Assembly: GCA_008727115.1 (NCBI GenBank)
Contig: CP044131.1
Span: 992,001-1,056,000 of the forward strand
Source of the DNA: Comamonas testosteroni
GTDB lineage: Bacteria > Pseudomonadota > Gammaproteobacteria > Burkholderiales > Burkholderiaceae_C
Direction of reading: 5' to 3'
DNA length: 64,000 nucleotides
Shown here: positions 1 through 8,603 of the stretch, one piece after another
Numbering within the stretch: the stretch's first letter is position 1
How the letters are laid out: the number at the start of each line of letters is the position of its first letter
Position numbers and translations under genes: made by a program
The notes under the pieces: model-generated
What the model was told of the DNA's origin: nothing
Database searches by the model: none
The model's input: the letters and a program-made list of their open reading frames with translations, nothing else

Positions 1-732
1 AGCGAAAAAGCAGAGCGACCAGCGCCTGCTAAGGATTTTCCCGCCCTGTTGGAGGATGAGCACATGATTGCGCTGTCCAAGCCCGCAGGTGTGGCGGTCC
101 ATGGTGGCTCAGGCGTGAGCTTTGGTGTGATTGAACAGTTGCGCCAAGCCAGACCCGAGTCCAAGTTTCTTGAGTTGGTGCACCGACTGGATAGAGAAAC
201 TTCGGGCATCTTGCTGGTGGCCAAAAAGCGCTCGGCACTCATCAATTTGCAGGATCAGTTCCGCGAGCGTGAAACGGGGAAGACTTATCTGGCACTGGTG
301 CAAGGGACTTGGCCTGCCAATAAAAAGGTGATTGATGCGCCGCTGCACAAATATCTGCAGGCCGACGGCGAGCGCCGCGTGCGCGTGACCACGCAGGACG
401 ATCCGGATGGCATGCGTTCCATCACCTTGGTCAAGATTCGCAAGCTCATTGAAGCGCGCCCCTTGCAGGGCCTGCCCGCCATGAGCCTGCTGGAGGTGAC
501 GATCAAGACCGGGCGCACGCACCAGATTCGCGTTCACCTGTCTTCACAAGGTCACTCCATCGTGGGCGATGACAAATATGGTGATTTTGATCTCAACCGT
601 CGTGTCCAGAAGCATGGACTCAAACGCATGTTTCTGCATGCCTGGCGGCTACAGTTCAATCATCCTGCCAGCGGTGAGCGCATCGAGCTGCGTGCCGAGC
701 TGCCACCGGAGCTGGCGGATTTTGTGAACTGA
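1..732 (+). CDS. rluC: 23S rRNA pseudouridine synthase RluC, 5' end outside window
   Basis: Converts specific uridines of 23S rRNA to pseudouridine (RluC/RluD family). The reading frame is open from base 1, so the true start and the N-terminal S4 RNA-binding domain lie upstream of the window; the TTG at 49 is an in-frame codon, not a likely start. The catalytic motif HRLDRETSG with its aspartate is visible, followed by the family motifs GKTYLALV and GRTHQIRVHL. The stop is 9 bp before the HAD gene, so it heads an apparent operon. RluC rather than RluD is inferred from its rluC-HAD neighbourhood, which I recall as usual in this group. Confidence 0.9.
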   Translation, partial: SEKAERPAPAKDFPALLEDEHMIALSKPAGVAVHGGSGVSFGVIEQLRQARPESKFLELVHRLDRETSGILLVAKKRSALINLQDQFRERETGKTYLALVQGTWPANKKVIDAPLHKYLQADGERRVRVTTQDDPDGMRSITLVKIRKLIEARPLQGLPAMSLLEVTIKTGRTHQIRVHLSSQGHSIVGDDKYGDFDLNRRVQKHGLKRMFLHAWRLQFNHPASGERIELRAELPPELADFVN

Positions 733-741
733 AAAGGCTTC

Positions 742-1437
742 ATGATTACTGAAAACCATAGCGGAAATGATAGCAAGCAGCGCCCGCGCCGCTTTGATTT
801 GATTGCCTTTGACTGGGATGGGACCGTGGCGGACTCCACCGCCATCATCAGCCGCAGCATTCAGGAGGCGGTGCGCGATGTGGGAGGCACCGTGCCCAGT
901 GACGAGCAGGCTGCCTATGTGATCGGCATGGCGCTGATGCCCGCCCTGGCCCGTGCTGCACCCGATGTGCCGTCTGAAAAATACCCGGAGCTGGCGAATC
1001 GCTACCGTCACCACTTTTTCAAGCATCAGGACGATATTTGCCTGTTTGACGGCATATTGCCGCTGCTGGACGATTTGCGCAGCCGGGGTCACTGGCTGAC
1101 CGTGGCCACGGGCAAGAGCCGCATGGGGCTGAATCAGGCGCTGCAGGATCCGCAACTCAAAGGTTTGTTTGATGGCTCGCGCACGGCCGATGAAACGGCA
1201 GGCAAGCCCAGCCCGCTGATGTTGCATGAGCTGATGTCCGAGTTTGGGGTGGAGCCTGAGCGCACGCTGATGATTGGCGACACCACACACGACTTGCAAA
1301 TGGCGGTGAACGCCGGCTGCGCCTGTGTCGGTGTTTCCTATGGGGCGCATGCGCCCGACAGCTTTTCTCAATTCAAGCCGTTGTTTGTGGCTGATTCGGC
1401 GCAGCAATTGCGCACTTGGCTGCTGGCCAACGCCTGA
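742..1437 (+). CDS. HAD-IA family hydrolase, phosphoglycolate phosphatase-like
   Basis: A 231-residue cytosolic haloacid-dehalogenase fold phosphatase. Motif I is FDWDGTVADS near residue 27 (nucleophile and acid/base aspartates), motif II is the threonine in TVATGKS, and motif III/IV is the MIGDTTHD stretch, which provides the metal-binding aspartates. An alpha-helical cap sits between motifs I and II, as in subfamily IA (Gph/PpaX type). The substrate cannot be read from the sequence; phosphoglycolate or another small phosphate ester is plausible. ATG at 742 follows a GAAAAGG ribosome-binding site and lies 9 bp after rluC, implying co-transcription. Confidence 0.88.
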   Translation: MITENHSGNDSKQRPRRFDLIAFDWDGTVADSTAIISRSIQEAVRDVGGTVPSDEQAAYVIGMALMPALARAAPDVPSEKYPELANRYRHHFFKHQDDICLFDGILPLLDDLRSRGHWLTVATGKSRMGLNQALQDPQLKGLFDGSRTADETAGKPSPLMLHELMSEFGVEPERTLMIGDTTHDLQMAVNAGCACVGVSYGAHAPDSFSQFKPLFVADSAQQLRTWLLANA

Positions 1438-1444
1438 GGTGGAT

Positions 1445-1810
1445 ATGAAGGATGCTGTGAACTTGTGCAGCAGTGCAGAGCTGATTGACGGTGGCAAGGC
1501 GCTGGGTTTCGATGTGCTGTATGCAGGGCAAAGCAGCCGGGCTTTTGCGATTCGTTATCAAGGACAGGTCCATGCCTATCTGAATCGCTGCACCCATATC
1601 CCCATGGAAATGGACTATCAGGAGGGGCAGTTCTTTGATGACTCCGGGCGCTGGCTGTTGTGTTCTACCCACGGAGCGGCCTATGAACCTGACAGTGGCG
1701 CCTGCGCCGGCGGCCCTTGCCGGGGTGGCTTGGTGAAAATCGCCTTGAGCGAAAGCGATGGCATGGTGCGCTGGCATACTGGCCCACAACTAAAACCTAT
1801 TGAGTTTTGA
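1445..1810 (+). CDS. Small Rieske [2Fe-2S] domain protein
   Basis: A 121-residue free-standing Rieske protein. The two cluster-binding boxes are C-T-H (in NRCTHIPME) and C-S-T-H-G-A, each giving one Cys and one His ligand. There is no transmembrane helix or signal peptide, so it is a soluble ferredoxin-like protein rather than a bc1 subunit. An open frame extends upstream into the HAD gene, but ATG 1445, 7 bp after the HAD stop, fits an operon start and the domain length. It sits between the HAD gene and sppA. The redox partner is unknown. Confidence 0.87.
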   Translation: MKDAVNLCSSAELIDGGKALGFDVLYAGQSSRAFAIRYQGQVHAYLNRCTHIPMEMDYQEGQFFDDSGRWLLCSTHGAAYEPDSGACAGGPCRGGLVKIALSESDGMVRWHTGPQLKPIEF

Positions 1811-1811
1811 G

Positions 1812-2864
1812 ATGAGTTCCCCAAACACTCCTGATAACCATGATTCGCAGTCCCATGTGACGCCGGGTGCTGACCTGTGGTCCAAGGCCTCAGCCGGATC
1901 GGCCGAGGCTTCCGCGACTCCTAAAGCATCCGGTAGCGGGGGCTGGGAGCGGGATGTGCTGGAAAAGCTGGTCTTTGCCTCTATCAAAGAGCAGCGTGCC
2001 GCAAGGCGCTGGAGATTTTTTAGCCGCTTGCTGTGGTCTGTCGTGGTGTTGCTGGTGTTGTGGATGGTGTTCTTCAAGGACACGGCGACCAAGACCAGCA
2101 CTACGCCCCATACGGCGGTGGTGGAGATCAAGGGAGAAATCGCCTCGGGGGCTGACGCGAGTGCAGAGTTTGTTGTTGCGGCCATGCGCAGTGCGTTTGA
2201 GGACTCGGGTTCGCGCGCTGTCGTGCTGCTGATCAACTCTCCGGGGGGCAGCCCCGTGCAGGCAGGCATCATCAATGATGAGATGACGCGCCTGAAAGCC
2301 AAATACAACAAGCCTTTGTATGCAGTGGTTGAAGAAACCTGTGCCTCGGCTGCTTACTACATTGCAGCGGCGGCCGATGAAATCTTTGTCGACAAAGCCA
2401 GCATCGTGGGCAGCATTGGTGTCTTGATGGATGGCTTTGGCTTTACGGGGGTCATGGACAAGGTCGGCGTGGAGCGGCGACTGCTGACAGCGGGCGAGAA
2501 CAAGGGATTCCTGGATCCGTTCAGCCCCATGTCTGAGCAGCAAAAAGAGTTTGCGCTGCAGATGCTGGAGCAGATTCACGGACAGTTTATTGGCGTGGTC
2601 AAAGCCGGTCGTGGCGACCGCCTGCACGAAACTCCCGAAATGTTCAGTGGCCTTTTCTGGACGGGGCAGCAAGCTGTGGAGCTTGGGCTGGCTGACAAGC
2701 TGGGCAGCCTCGACTATGTAGCGCGTGAAGTGGTCAAGGCCGAGGAGGTCATTGACTACACCCGTAGGGACAATGTGGCCGAGCGCTTGGCCAAGCGCTT
2801 TGGTGCAGCCGTCGGTGCTGGTTCGGTTCAGGCCATGCGAGAGTTGGCCCCCAGCATTCGTTGA
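1812..2864 (+). CDS. sppA: Signal peptide peptidase SppA-type S49 protease
   Basis: A 350-residue inner-membrane serine protease of family S49, expected to degrade cleaved signal peptides. A low-complexity cytosolic N-terminus is followed by one transmembrane segment at about residues 68-88. The protease domain contains the oxyanion motif NSPGGSP, the presumed nucleophile Ser179 in CASAAYYIA and the presumed general base Lys231 in TAGENKG. This is the single-domain form rather than the 67-kDa tandem form of E. coli. ATG 1812 is 1 bp after the Rieske stop; a TTG four codons upstream is less likely. It ends the rluC-HAD-Rieske operon. Confidence 0.9.
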   Translation: MSSPNTPDNHDSQSHVTPGADLWSKASAGSAEASATPKASGSGGWERDVLEKLVFASIKEQRAARRWRFFSRLLWSVVVLLVLWMVFFKDTATKTSTTPHTAVVEIKGEIASGADASAEFVVAAMRSAFEDSGSRAVVLLINSPGGSPVQAGIINDEMTRLKAKYNKPLYAVVEETCASAAYYIAAAADEIFVDKASIVGSIGVLMDGFGFTGVMDKVGVERRLLTAGENKGFLDPFSPMSEQQKEFALQMLEQIHGQFIGVVKAGRGDRLHETPEMFSGLFWTGQQAVELGLADKLGSLDYVAREVVKAEEVIDYTRRDNVAERLAKRFGAAVGAGSVQAMRELAPSIR

Positions 2865-2865
2865 A

Positions 2866-2897
2866 AGCTATTTTGATAGCGCTTTGCGCTTGACTGC
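2866..2897. repeat. Degenerate copy of dispersed palindromic repeat family A
   Basis: Directly after the sppA stop the sequence carries AGCTAT, GATAGCGC and GCGCTTGA, the word set of the AGCTGC...GCGCTT repeat found at 21941, 22404, 44505, 56900 and 61849. The second arm is poorly preserved, so this copy is assigned with low confidence. Confidence 0.35.
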
Positions 2898-2963
2898 TCT
2901 TGAGTTGCGTTTGAAATCAGTCTGAAGTCCATACCTGAACAGCGGTACAAGCTATCAAAAAAG

Positions 2964-2983
2964 AAAGCGGCAAAAGCCGCTTT
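2964..2983. terminator. Bidirectional intrinsic terminator between sppA and rsmI-like gene
   Basis: A perfect 8-bp stem AAAGCGGC/GCCGCTTT with an AAAA loop, flanked by a T run on the plus side and by A residues (T on the minus strand) at 2956-2962. It can serve both convergent units. Confidence 0.8.
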
Positions 2984-2990
2984 TCTGATT

Positions 2991-3779
2991 TCATCGTCCT
3001 ATGGCGAAAACCACGGGGGTGCGATTGTCTGGCGGGGCATTGCGCTGACGCCATTCGCGCACCAGGTGGCTTTCGATGCGTGCAGTCTCCAGTGTCAGTC
3101 CGCTGGCCATTGCCAGGCGGGTGTTGGGCTGAAGCGTCTGCAGCAGCGCCTGCCAAAGTGCCGCATTGCGATAAGGCGTCTCGATGAACTGCTGTGTCTG
3201 GCCGTGGCGCAAAGCCAGACCTTCCAGCTCCTTGATGCGGGCCGTGCGCTCGCCGTGATCCTGCGGTACATAGCCGACAAAGGCAAAGTTCTGGCCGTTC
3301 AGTCCACTGGCAGCCAGTCCCAAGAGCAGTGAAACAGGCCCTACCAGCGGCACAACGCGAATGCCCAGGTCATGCGCTGCACGCACGATAGAGCTGCCGG
3401 GGTCGGCCACCGCAGGCATGCCTGCCTCGCTGATCAAACCCATGTCATGGCCCGCCAGCGCAGGTGCCAGCAAAGGCTTGGGGTCAAACATGGCAGCTCC
3501 CTTGTTGCCATGGTCGCCTTTTTTGTGGGCTTCGCGGGGGAGCTCGGTAATGCTTTGGGCTTGCAGCGGCGCGGCAAGCGGGAACAGGGCGTCGATGCGC
3601 TTGAGATAGGCGCGGGCCGTCTTGGCGTTTTCGCTGATCCAGTGAGTCAGTGTGGCGGCACGGCGCAGCGTTCCTTCGGGCAACACTTCGGTCAGTGTGG
3701 TCTGGCTTTCGCAGCCAAAATCGAGTGGAGCGGGCACCAGATACAGAGTGCCTGTTTTGCTTTTTGATGTTTCGCTCAT
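2991..3779 (-). CDS. RsmI-like SAM-dependent methyltransferase (tetrapyrrole methylase superfamily)
   Basis: A 262-residue protein related to the 16S rRNA ribose methyltransferase RsmI. Family signatures are SEAGMPAVADPGS (glycine/proline loop at the SAM site), VVPLVGPVSLL and the closing FIETPYRN. The N-terminus reads YLVPAPLD where RsmI normally has VATPIGN, and the usual AEDTR motif is not apparent, replaced by a divergent stretch around SENAKTARAYLK. I therefore call it a paralogue rather than RsmI itself; the substrate is uncertain. It overlaps maf by 4 bp (ATGA) and forms a two-gene operon with it. Confidence 0.82.
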   Translation of the reverse strand: MSETSKSKTGTLYLVPAPLDFGCESQTTLTEVLPEGTLRRAATLTHWISENAKTARAYLKRIDALFPLAAPLQAQSITELPREAHKKGDHGNKGAAMFDPKPLLAPALAGHDMGLISEAGMPAVADPGSSIVRAAHDLGIRVVPLVGPVSLLLGLAASGLNGQNFAFVGYVPQDHGERTARIKELEGLALRHGQTQQFIETPYRNAALWQALLQTLQPNTRLAMASGLTLETARIESHLVREWRQRNAPPDNRTPVVFAIGR

Positions 3780-4384
3780 GGCAGAACCACTCCTGCGGCA
3801 CGCAGCAATTGGCAGGTGCGGATCAGTGGCAGACCTATCAGTGCTGTGGGGTCGTCGCTGACGATGGCATCCAGCAAGGCGATGCCCAAGCCTTCACTCT
3901 TGGCCGAGCCTGCGCAGTCATAGGGTTGCTCGGCGCGCAAATAGCGTTCGATCTCAAGGTCGTTCAATTCGCGAAATCGCACTTTAACCGTCACTACGCT
4001 TGATTCTGAGAAGCCGCTTTCCAGGCAGGTGACGCATACACCCGTGTGGAAATTCATCTGGCGGCCACTCATCTGGCGCAACTGCTCGGTCGCACGCTCG
4101 TGGGTACCGGGCTTGGACAGCGGCTGGCCATCGAGCTCCGGAACCTGGTCTGAGCCGATGATGATGGCTCCGGGGTTCAACTCAGCCACGGCTTGCGCTT
4201 TGGCGATGGCCAGGCGCAGGCTCAGCTCGTAAGGGGTTTCTTGCTCGAATGGGGTCTCGTCAACTTCTGGGGAGACCGTCTCGAATGGCAGTTGCAGGCG
4301 GCCCAGCAGCTCGCGGCGATAGCGCGAGGTGGAGCCAAGAATGAGGGGACGCTCAAGTCGTCCGGCAATCAATAAGTCAGGCAT
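3776..4384 (-). CDS. Maf family nucleotide pyrophosphatase (YceF type)
   Basis: A 202-residue pyrophosphatase of the Maf fold that removes pyrophosphate from modified nucleotides; YceF-type members prefer 7-methyl-GTP. Visible motifs are GSTSRYRRELL at the N-terminus, SPEVDE, a mid-chain GSDQV and the C-terminal GLPL. The only Met near the start is at 4384, giving about 11 extra residues before the usual first strand. The gene is divergent from yceD with a 25-bp gap, matching the yceF-yceD-rpmF-plsX arrangement of E. coli, which supports the YceF assignment. Confidence 0.88.
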   Translation of the reverse strand: MPDLLIAGRLERPLILGSTSRYRRELLGRLQLPFETVSPEVDETPFEQETPYELSLRLAIAKAQAVAELNPGAIIIGSDQVPELDGQPLSKPGTHERATEQLRQMSGRQMNFHTGVCVTCLESGFSESSVVTVKVRFRELNDLEIERYLRAEQPYDCAGSAKSEGLGIALLDAIVSDDPTALIGLPLIRTCQLLRAAGVVLP

Positions 4385-4409
4385 TGCGGGATTCTCTTAC
4401 ACTGGCTGC

Positions 4410-4964
4410 ATGAGCAAGGATTTTTCTGTGACCCGGCTGGATGTGCGTGCTTTTGCACAGGCTGAAGGTCATTTGCGTGGTCAGGCACCATTGTCGGACT
4501 TCAAGCGTTTGGCGGCCGATGCGCTGGCGATTTCTGGCGAGCAGCCGCTGGTTCATTGGGAAGCTGAAGGCGAGCTGGTTGCGCAAAAAGGCGGCAGCGG
4601 TCATGTCTGGCTGCACTTGACGGCTGAAGTTGAGATGCCCCTGACTTGCCAGCGTTGCCTGACGGAGGCTGATATTCCCCTTTATGTGGATCGGTCATTT
4701 CGCTTTGTGACGGACGAAGCAACGGCAGAGCTGGAAGATGATGACAGCGATGAAGATGTACTGGCATTGAGCAGTGACTTCAATCTGCTGGAGCTGATTG
4801 AGGATGAGCTGCTGATGGAGGTGCCTGTGGTACCCCGTCATGAAGAGTGTCCGGTTCCGGTCAAGCTGGAGGTCAGTGACGCTGAATTTGAGCAGGCGAA
4901 TGAGCAAAAGGAAAACCCTTTTGCCGTGCTGCAGTCTCTCAATGTAGGTAAATCTGCCAACTGA
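4410..4964 (+). CDS. yceD: YceD family protein (DUF177)
   Basis: A 184-residue protein of the DUF177/YceD family, known elsewhere for a role linked to 23S rRNA and ribosome accumulation. It has the conserved Cys pair TCQRCL near residue 80 and a strongly acidic stretch (EDDDSDEDV) in the middle. An open frame runs back to 4329 inside maf on the opposite strand; ATG 4410 gives the normal family length and avoids that overlap, although no good ribosome-binding site is visible. It is followed by the rpmF-plsX-fab cluster, the classic context. Confidence 0.88.
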   Translation: MSKDFSVTRLDVRAFAQAEGHLRGQAPLSDFKRLAADALAISGEQPLVHWEAEGELVAQKGGSGHVWLHLTAEVEMPLTCQRCLTEADIPLYVDRSFRFVTDEATAELEDDDSDEDVLALSSDFNLLELIEDELLMEVPVVPRHEECPVPVKLEVSDAEFEQANEQKENPFAVLQSLNVGKSAN

Positions 4965-5022
4965 TCTAACCCGAGGCATGGGTGGGGATTGGATTTGCAT
5001 GAGCTACGAAAAGCGTTTGCGC

Positions 5023-5028
5023 TATAAT
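5023..5028 (+). promoter_or_regulatory. Consensus -10 box (TATAAT) of a probable rpmF promoter
   Basis: A perfect TATAAT 169 bp upstream of rpmF. The -35 region is weak (TGAGCT at 17-bp spacing; TTGCAT is too far away). Transcription would begin near 5035, immediately before the hairpin at 5040-5083. Confidence 0.5.
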
Positions 5029-5039
5029 CGTGAGCTTCG

Positions 5040-5083
5040 CGCGAAACCCCCTCGTGTCTTTAATGGGCTGATCGCGTTTTTTT
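5040..5083 (+). promoter_or_regulatory. Possible attenuator hairpin with T7 tract in the rpmF leader
   Basis: CGCGA at 5040-5044 pairs with TCGCG at 5072-5076, and CCC within 5047-5051 can pair with GGG at 5065-5067. Seven T residues follow (5077-5083). It lies at the very 5' end of the predicted rpmF transcript, so read-through rather than simple termination would control rpmF. The structure is modest and is an inference. Confidence 0.35.
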
Positions 5084-5196
5084 AGGACTTGCACGGACGG
5101 AAGGCGCACTTGCGGTGTGTCTAAGGGTAGATCTATTTACCCATTCTTGATGTGTGGGTCGTGTTACCAACCCTTTCAAGATACACAGGAGCCATC

Positions 5197-5379
5197 ATGG
5201 CTGTTCAGCAAAACAAGAAGTCTCCCTCCAAGCGCGGCATGCACCGTTCGCACAATGCACTGAATGTGCCTGGCATCGCTGTCGAAGCCACGACTGGTGA
5301 GACACACCTGCGCCACCACATCAGCCCCAACGGCGTGTACCGTGGCCGCCAAGTGCTGAAGAACAAGTCCGAAGCCTAA
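5197..5379 (+). CDS. rpmF: 50S ribosomal protein L32
   Basis: A 60-residue basic protein starting [19 protein letters not shown], the L32 signature. It has no Cys residues, so it is the zinc-independent form usual in Proteobacteria. ATG 5197 is preceded by CAGGAG at good spacing; an upstream in-frame start at 5152 would add an unrelated tail. It lies between yceD and plsX. A strong terminator directly downstream implies that part of its mRNA ends before plsX. Confidence 0.97.
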   Translation: MAVQQNKKSPSKRGMHRSHNALNVPGIAVEATTGETHLRHHISPNGVYRGRQVLKNKSEA

Positions 5380-5396
5380 GCGACGACTGCATTCGC

Positions 5397-5434
5397 AAAG
5401 CCTGTTGCTACATTGTCTGTAGCAACAGGCTTTT
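5397..5434 (+). terminator. Strong intrinsic terminator after rpmF
   Basis: A perfect 16-bp stem (5397-5412 with 5418-5433), TTGTC loop and TTTT tail. It separates rpmF from plsX and implies that plsX-fab transcription depends on read-through or a separate start within 5435-5577. Confidence 0.9.
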
Positions 5435-5455
5435 GTGTTTATGGGAGATATTTGC

Positions 5456-5490
5456 AAAATTAGCTGCGGCAAGACCTGCGGCCTAATTTT
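5456..5490 (+). repeat. Inverted repeat upstream of plsX
   Basis: AAAATTAG (5456-5463) is mirrored by CTAATTTT (5483-5490) across a loop containing CTGCGG twice. It lies about 90 bp before plsX. The function is unknown; it may be a regulatory site of the fatty-acid cluster. Confidence 0.4.
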
Positions 5491-5577
5491 TGAGCTGTTT
5501 TTGTAAATAACTCCTGTGCGCGCTCTCTGGAACATTCAACCTATAACCTCAAGCCCGAATGGACTTGTCAGTCGCCC

Positions 5578-6618
5578 ATGATTACTTTGGCTGTTGACTG
5601 CATGGGGGGCGATCATGGCCCCCGCGTCACGCTGGCTGCGTGTCGTCAGTTTTTGAATACTCATCCTGAAGCCCATTTGCTGCTGGTCGGCAAGGTTGAT
5701 GAGTTGGCAAACTTCAAGCACGACCGTGCGACGGTGGTGCCTGCCACTGAAGTGGTCGGCATGGACGACCCGGTGGAAGTGGCGCTGCGCAAGAAAAAGG
5801 ATTCGTCCATGCGCGTGGCCATCAGCCAGGTCAAGACGGGAGCAGCCCAGGCTGCGGTGTCTGCCGGCAATACCGGTGCGCTGATGGCGATTTCGCGCTA
5901 TCTGCTCAAGACGCTGGAGGGTATTGATCGTCCTGCTATCGCTTTTGGTTTGCCCAATGCCAAGGGCAGCGACACCACCATGCTGGACCTGGGTGCCAAC
6001 GTGGACTGCACGGCAGAGCATCTGCTGCAGTTTGCGGTCATGGGGTCGGCTTTAGTGTCTGCACTCAAAAATGCGGAAGCGCCTTCCGTGGGTCTGCTCA
6101 ATATCGGCGAAGAGCTGATCAAGGGCAGCGAAGTCATCAAGCGTGCGGGCGAATTGCTGCGCGCTGCGGGCGATGCGGGCAATCTGAACTTCTATGGCAA
6201 CGTGGAAGGTAATGACACTTTCAAGGGTGTAGTGGACATCGTGGTCTGCGACGGCTTTGTCGGCAATGTCGCGCTCAAGACGACCGAAGGCGTGGCGTCG
6301 ATGATTTCGGGCATCTTGAAGGAAGAGTTCAAGCGCAATATCTTCACCAAAATGGCTGCCATCATTGCCTATCCGGTGTTATCTGCGCTGATGAAGCGCG
6401 TTGATCACCGCCGTTACAACGGCGCCGCATTGCTGGGCCTGCGCGGTCTGGTTTTCAAAAGCCATGGCTCTGCTGATGCAATGGCTTTCGAGCACGCACT
6501 CAATCGTGCGTATGATGCGGCACGCAACAATTTGCTGGAACGTGTCCGCACCCGTATTGCTGCAGCTGCACCTTTGCTGCTGGCTGCTCAGGCGGAACAA
6601 GGAACGTCGGAGACCTGA
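5578..6618 (+). CDS. plsX: Phosphate acyltransferase PlsX
   Basis: A 346-residue peripheral-membrane enzyme that converts acyl-ACP to acyl-phosphate for phospholipid synthesis. The N-terminus [14 protein letters not shown] is the PlsX signature, with [13 protein letters not shown] and the C-terminal [19 protein letters not shown] also typical. Length is normal for the family. ATG 5578 follows no strong ribosome-binding site but aligns with the conserved first strand. It heads the plsX-fabH-fabD-fabG run, with fabH 8 bp downstream. Confidence 0.96.
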   Translation: MITLAVDCMGGDHGPRVTLAACRQFLNTHPEAHLLLVGKVDELANFKHDRATVVPATEVVGMDDPVEVALRKKKDSSMRVAISQVKTGAAQAAVSAGNTGALMAISRYLLKTLEGIDRPAIAFGLPNAKGSDTTMLDLGANVDCTAEHLLQFAVMGSALVSALKNAEAPSVGLLNIGEELIKGSEVIKRAGELLRAAGDAGNLNFYGNVEGNDTFKGVVDIVVCDGFVGNVALKTTEGVASMISGILKEEFKRNIFTKMAAIIAYPVLSALMKRVDHRRYNGAALLGLRGLVFKSHGSADAMAFEHALNRAYDAARNNLLERVRTRIAAAAPLLLAAQAEQGTSET

Positions 6619-6626
6619 TAGAAGAC

Positions 6627-7607
6627 ATGAGACGCTACGCACGCATCATAGGCACCGGCAGCTATCTGCCTCCCCGCCGCCTTACCAATGACGACCTCGC
6701 TGCCGAGTTGGCAACGCGTGGACTGGAAACCTCTGACGAATGGATTGTCGAGCGTACGGGCATTCGTGCGCGCCACTTTGCTGCGCCTGATGTGACCAGT
6801 AGCGACTTGGCTCTGGAGGCCAGTCGTAAAGCGATCGAGGCTGCCGGCATTGATGCGCAGGATATTGACCTGATCATCGTTGCCACGTCTACGCCGGACA
6901 TGGTTTTCCCATCGACCGCAGCCATCCTGCAGAACAAACTAGGAATCACCAATGGTTGCCCTGCGTTTGATGTGCAGGCTGTATGCAGTGGCTTCGTCTA
7001 TGCATTGACGGTGGCCGACTCCATGATTCAGTCGGGCGCAGCCAAGCGCGTCCTGGTTGTGGGCTCGGAAGTTTTCAGTCGTATTCTGGATTTCAACGAC
7101 CGCACCACCTGCGTGCTGTTTGGTGATGGAGCGGGCGCCGTGGTGCTGGAAGCTTCTGACGAGCCGGGCATTCTGTCCACCGAACTGCATGCCGATGGCA
7201 GTCATGTAGGCATTCTCTGCGTTCCAGGCAATGTGTCGGGCGGCAATGTGCTGGGCGATCCTTTGCTTAAGATGGATGGTCAGGCCGTGTTCAAGCTGGC
7301 GGTCAGCGTGCTGGACAAGGCCGCGCGTGCCACGTTGGAAAAAGCGGGTCTGACAGAAGCTGATATCGACTGGCTGATTCCTCATCAGGCCAATATCCGC
7401 ATCATGCAAAGCACGGCGCGCAAGCTCAAGTTGTCCATGGACAAGGTGGTGGTCACTGTGGACCAGCACGGCAACACCTCGGCTGCATCCATTCCTCTGG
7501 CGCTGGACCATGGCGTGCGCACAGGTCAGGTCAAAAAAGGCCAGACCGTGCTGCTCGAAGGTGTGGGTGGTGGTTTCACCTGGGGCGCTGTGCTCCTCAA
7601 GATGTAG
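6627..7607 (+). CDS. fabH: 3-oxoacyl-ACP synthase III FabH
   Basis: A 326-residue enzyme that condenses acetyl-CoA with malonyl-ACP to start type II fatty-acid synthesis. The Cys-His-Asn triad is visible: Cys120 in AVCSGF, His253 in PHQANIRI and Asn283 in [10 protein letters not shown]. The Gly-rich end [15 protein letters not shown] is standard. It sits 8 bp after plsX and 51 bp before fabD. Confidence 0.97.
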   Translation: MRRYARIIGTGSYLPPRRLTNDDLAAELATRGLETSDEWIVERTGIRARHFAAPDVTSSDLALEASRKAIEAAGIDAQDIDLIIVATSTPDMVFPSTAAILQNKLGITNGCPAFDVQAVCSGFVYALTVADSMIQSGAAKRVLVVGSEVFSRILDFNDRTTCVLFGDGAGAVVLEASDEPGILSTELHADGSHVGILCVPGNVSGGNVLGDPLLKMDGQAVFKLAVSVLDKAARATLEKAGLTEADIDWLIPHQANIRIMQSTARKLKLSMDKVVVTVDQHGNTSAASIPLALDHGVRTGQVKKGQTVLLEGVGGGFTWGAVLLKM

Positions 7608-7658
7608 CTATAAGCGCACAGTACATAAGCGTTACAAGTACTTTTTATACTAAGAAAT

Positions 7659-8603
7659 ATGAAGAAGTTCGCATTTGTATTTCCCGGCCAGGGCTCGCAA
7701 GCAGTAGGCATGCTGGACGGCTGGGGTGATCATCCCGTGGTGGCCCAAACCGTGGCCGAAGCCTCGGATGCTCTGGGTGAGGATATTGGTCTGCTGATTC
7801 AGCAAGGCCCCAAGGAAGCTCTGGCGCTGACCACCAATACCCAGCCCGTGATGCTGGTGGCGGGTGTGGCTGCCTGGCGCGTCTGGCAAGCCGAAGGCGG
7901 CGCGCTGCCTGATGCCGTGGCTGGTCACTCTCTGGGTGAATACTCGGCGCTGGTCGCCTCTGGCGTGCTGACGCTGGCTCAGGCTGCACCTCTGGTGCGC
8001 CTGCGCGCTGCTGCCATGCAGGATGCGGTGCCCGTGGGTACCGGTGGCATGGCTGCTGTGCTGGCTCTTGATGCCGAAAAGGTCAAGGCCGTCTGCGCTG
8101 AAGTGACTGCCCAGTTGGGCGGCGCTGAAGTGGTGGAAGCAGTGAACTTCAACGACCCTGGCCAAACCGTGATTGCCGGCAGCAAGCTGGCCGTGGAAAA
8201 AGCCTGCGAAGCCGTCAAGGCAGCAGGCGCCAAGCGCGCGCTGCCTCTGCCCGTGTCTGCACCTTTCCACTCCAGCCTGATGAAGCCTGCTGCGGAAAAG
8301 CTCAAGGCTGCGCTGGCAGACCTGACGCTGGCTACTCCTCAGATTCCCGTCATCAACAATATCGACGTTACCGTCCAAACGGACGCTGATGCGATTCGTG
8401 ATGCCTTGTATCGTCAGGCTTTCGGCCCTGTGCGCTGGGTGGAATGCGTGCAGGCCATCAAGGCGCGCGGCGTGACCCATATCATCGAGTGCGGCCCAGG
8501 CAAGGTGCTGGCAGGTATGGTCAAGCGTATTGACGCTGACCTGACGGGTGCTCCCCTGTTTGATACAGCCACCCTGGCTGACGTGAAAGAATTGCTCGCA
8601 TGA
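7659..8603 (+). CDS. fabD: Malonyl-CoA:ACP transacylase FabD
   Basis: A 314-residue enzyme that loads malonyl groups onto ACP. It has the FVFPGQGSQ N-terminal motif, the nucleophile Ser91 in GHSLGEYSAL, and the His of SAPFHSSLM. Full length for the family. Its stop overlaps the fabG start by 4 bp (ATGA), suggesting translational coupling. Confidence 0.97.
   Translation: MKKFAFVFPGQGSQAVGMLDGWGDHPVVAQTVAEASDALGEDIGLLIQQGPKEALALTTNTQPVMLVAGVAAWRVWQAEGGALPDAVAGHSLGEYSALVASGVLTLAQAAPLVRLRAAAMQDAVPVGTGGMAAVLALDAEKVKAVCAEVTAQLGGAEVVEAVNFNDPGQTVIAGSKLAVEKACEAVKAAGAKRALPLPVSAPFHSSLMKPAAEKLKAALADLTLATPQIPVINNIDVTVQTDADAIRDALYRQAFGPVRWVECVQAIKARGVTHIIECGPGKVLAGMVKRIDADLTGAPLFDTATLADVKELLA

Noticed and set aside
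1325-1444. Extended N-terminus for the Rieske protein from 1325
   Set aside because: It would overlap the end of the HAD gene by over 100 bp; ATG 1445 fits domain length and operon spacing.
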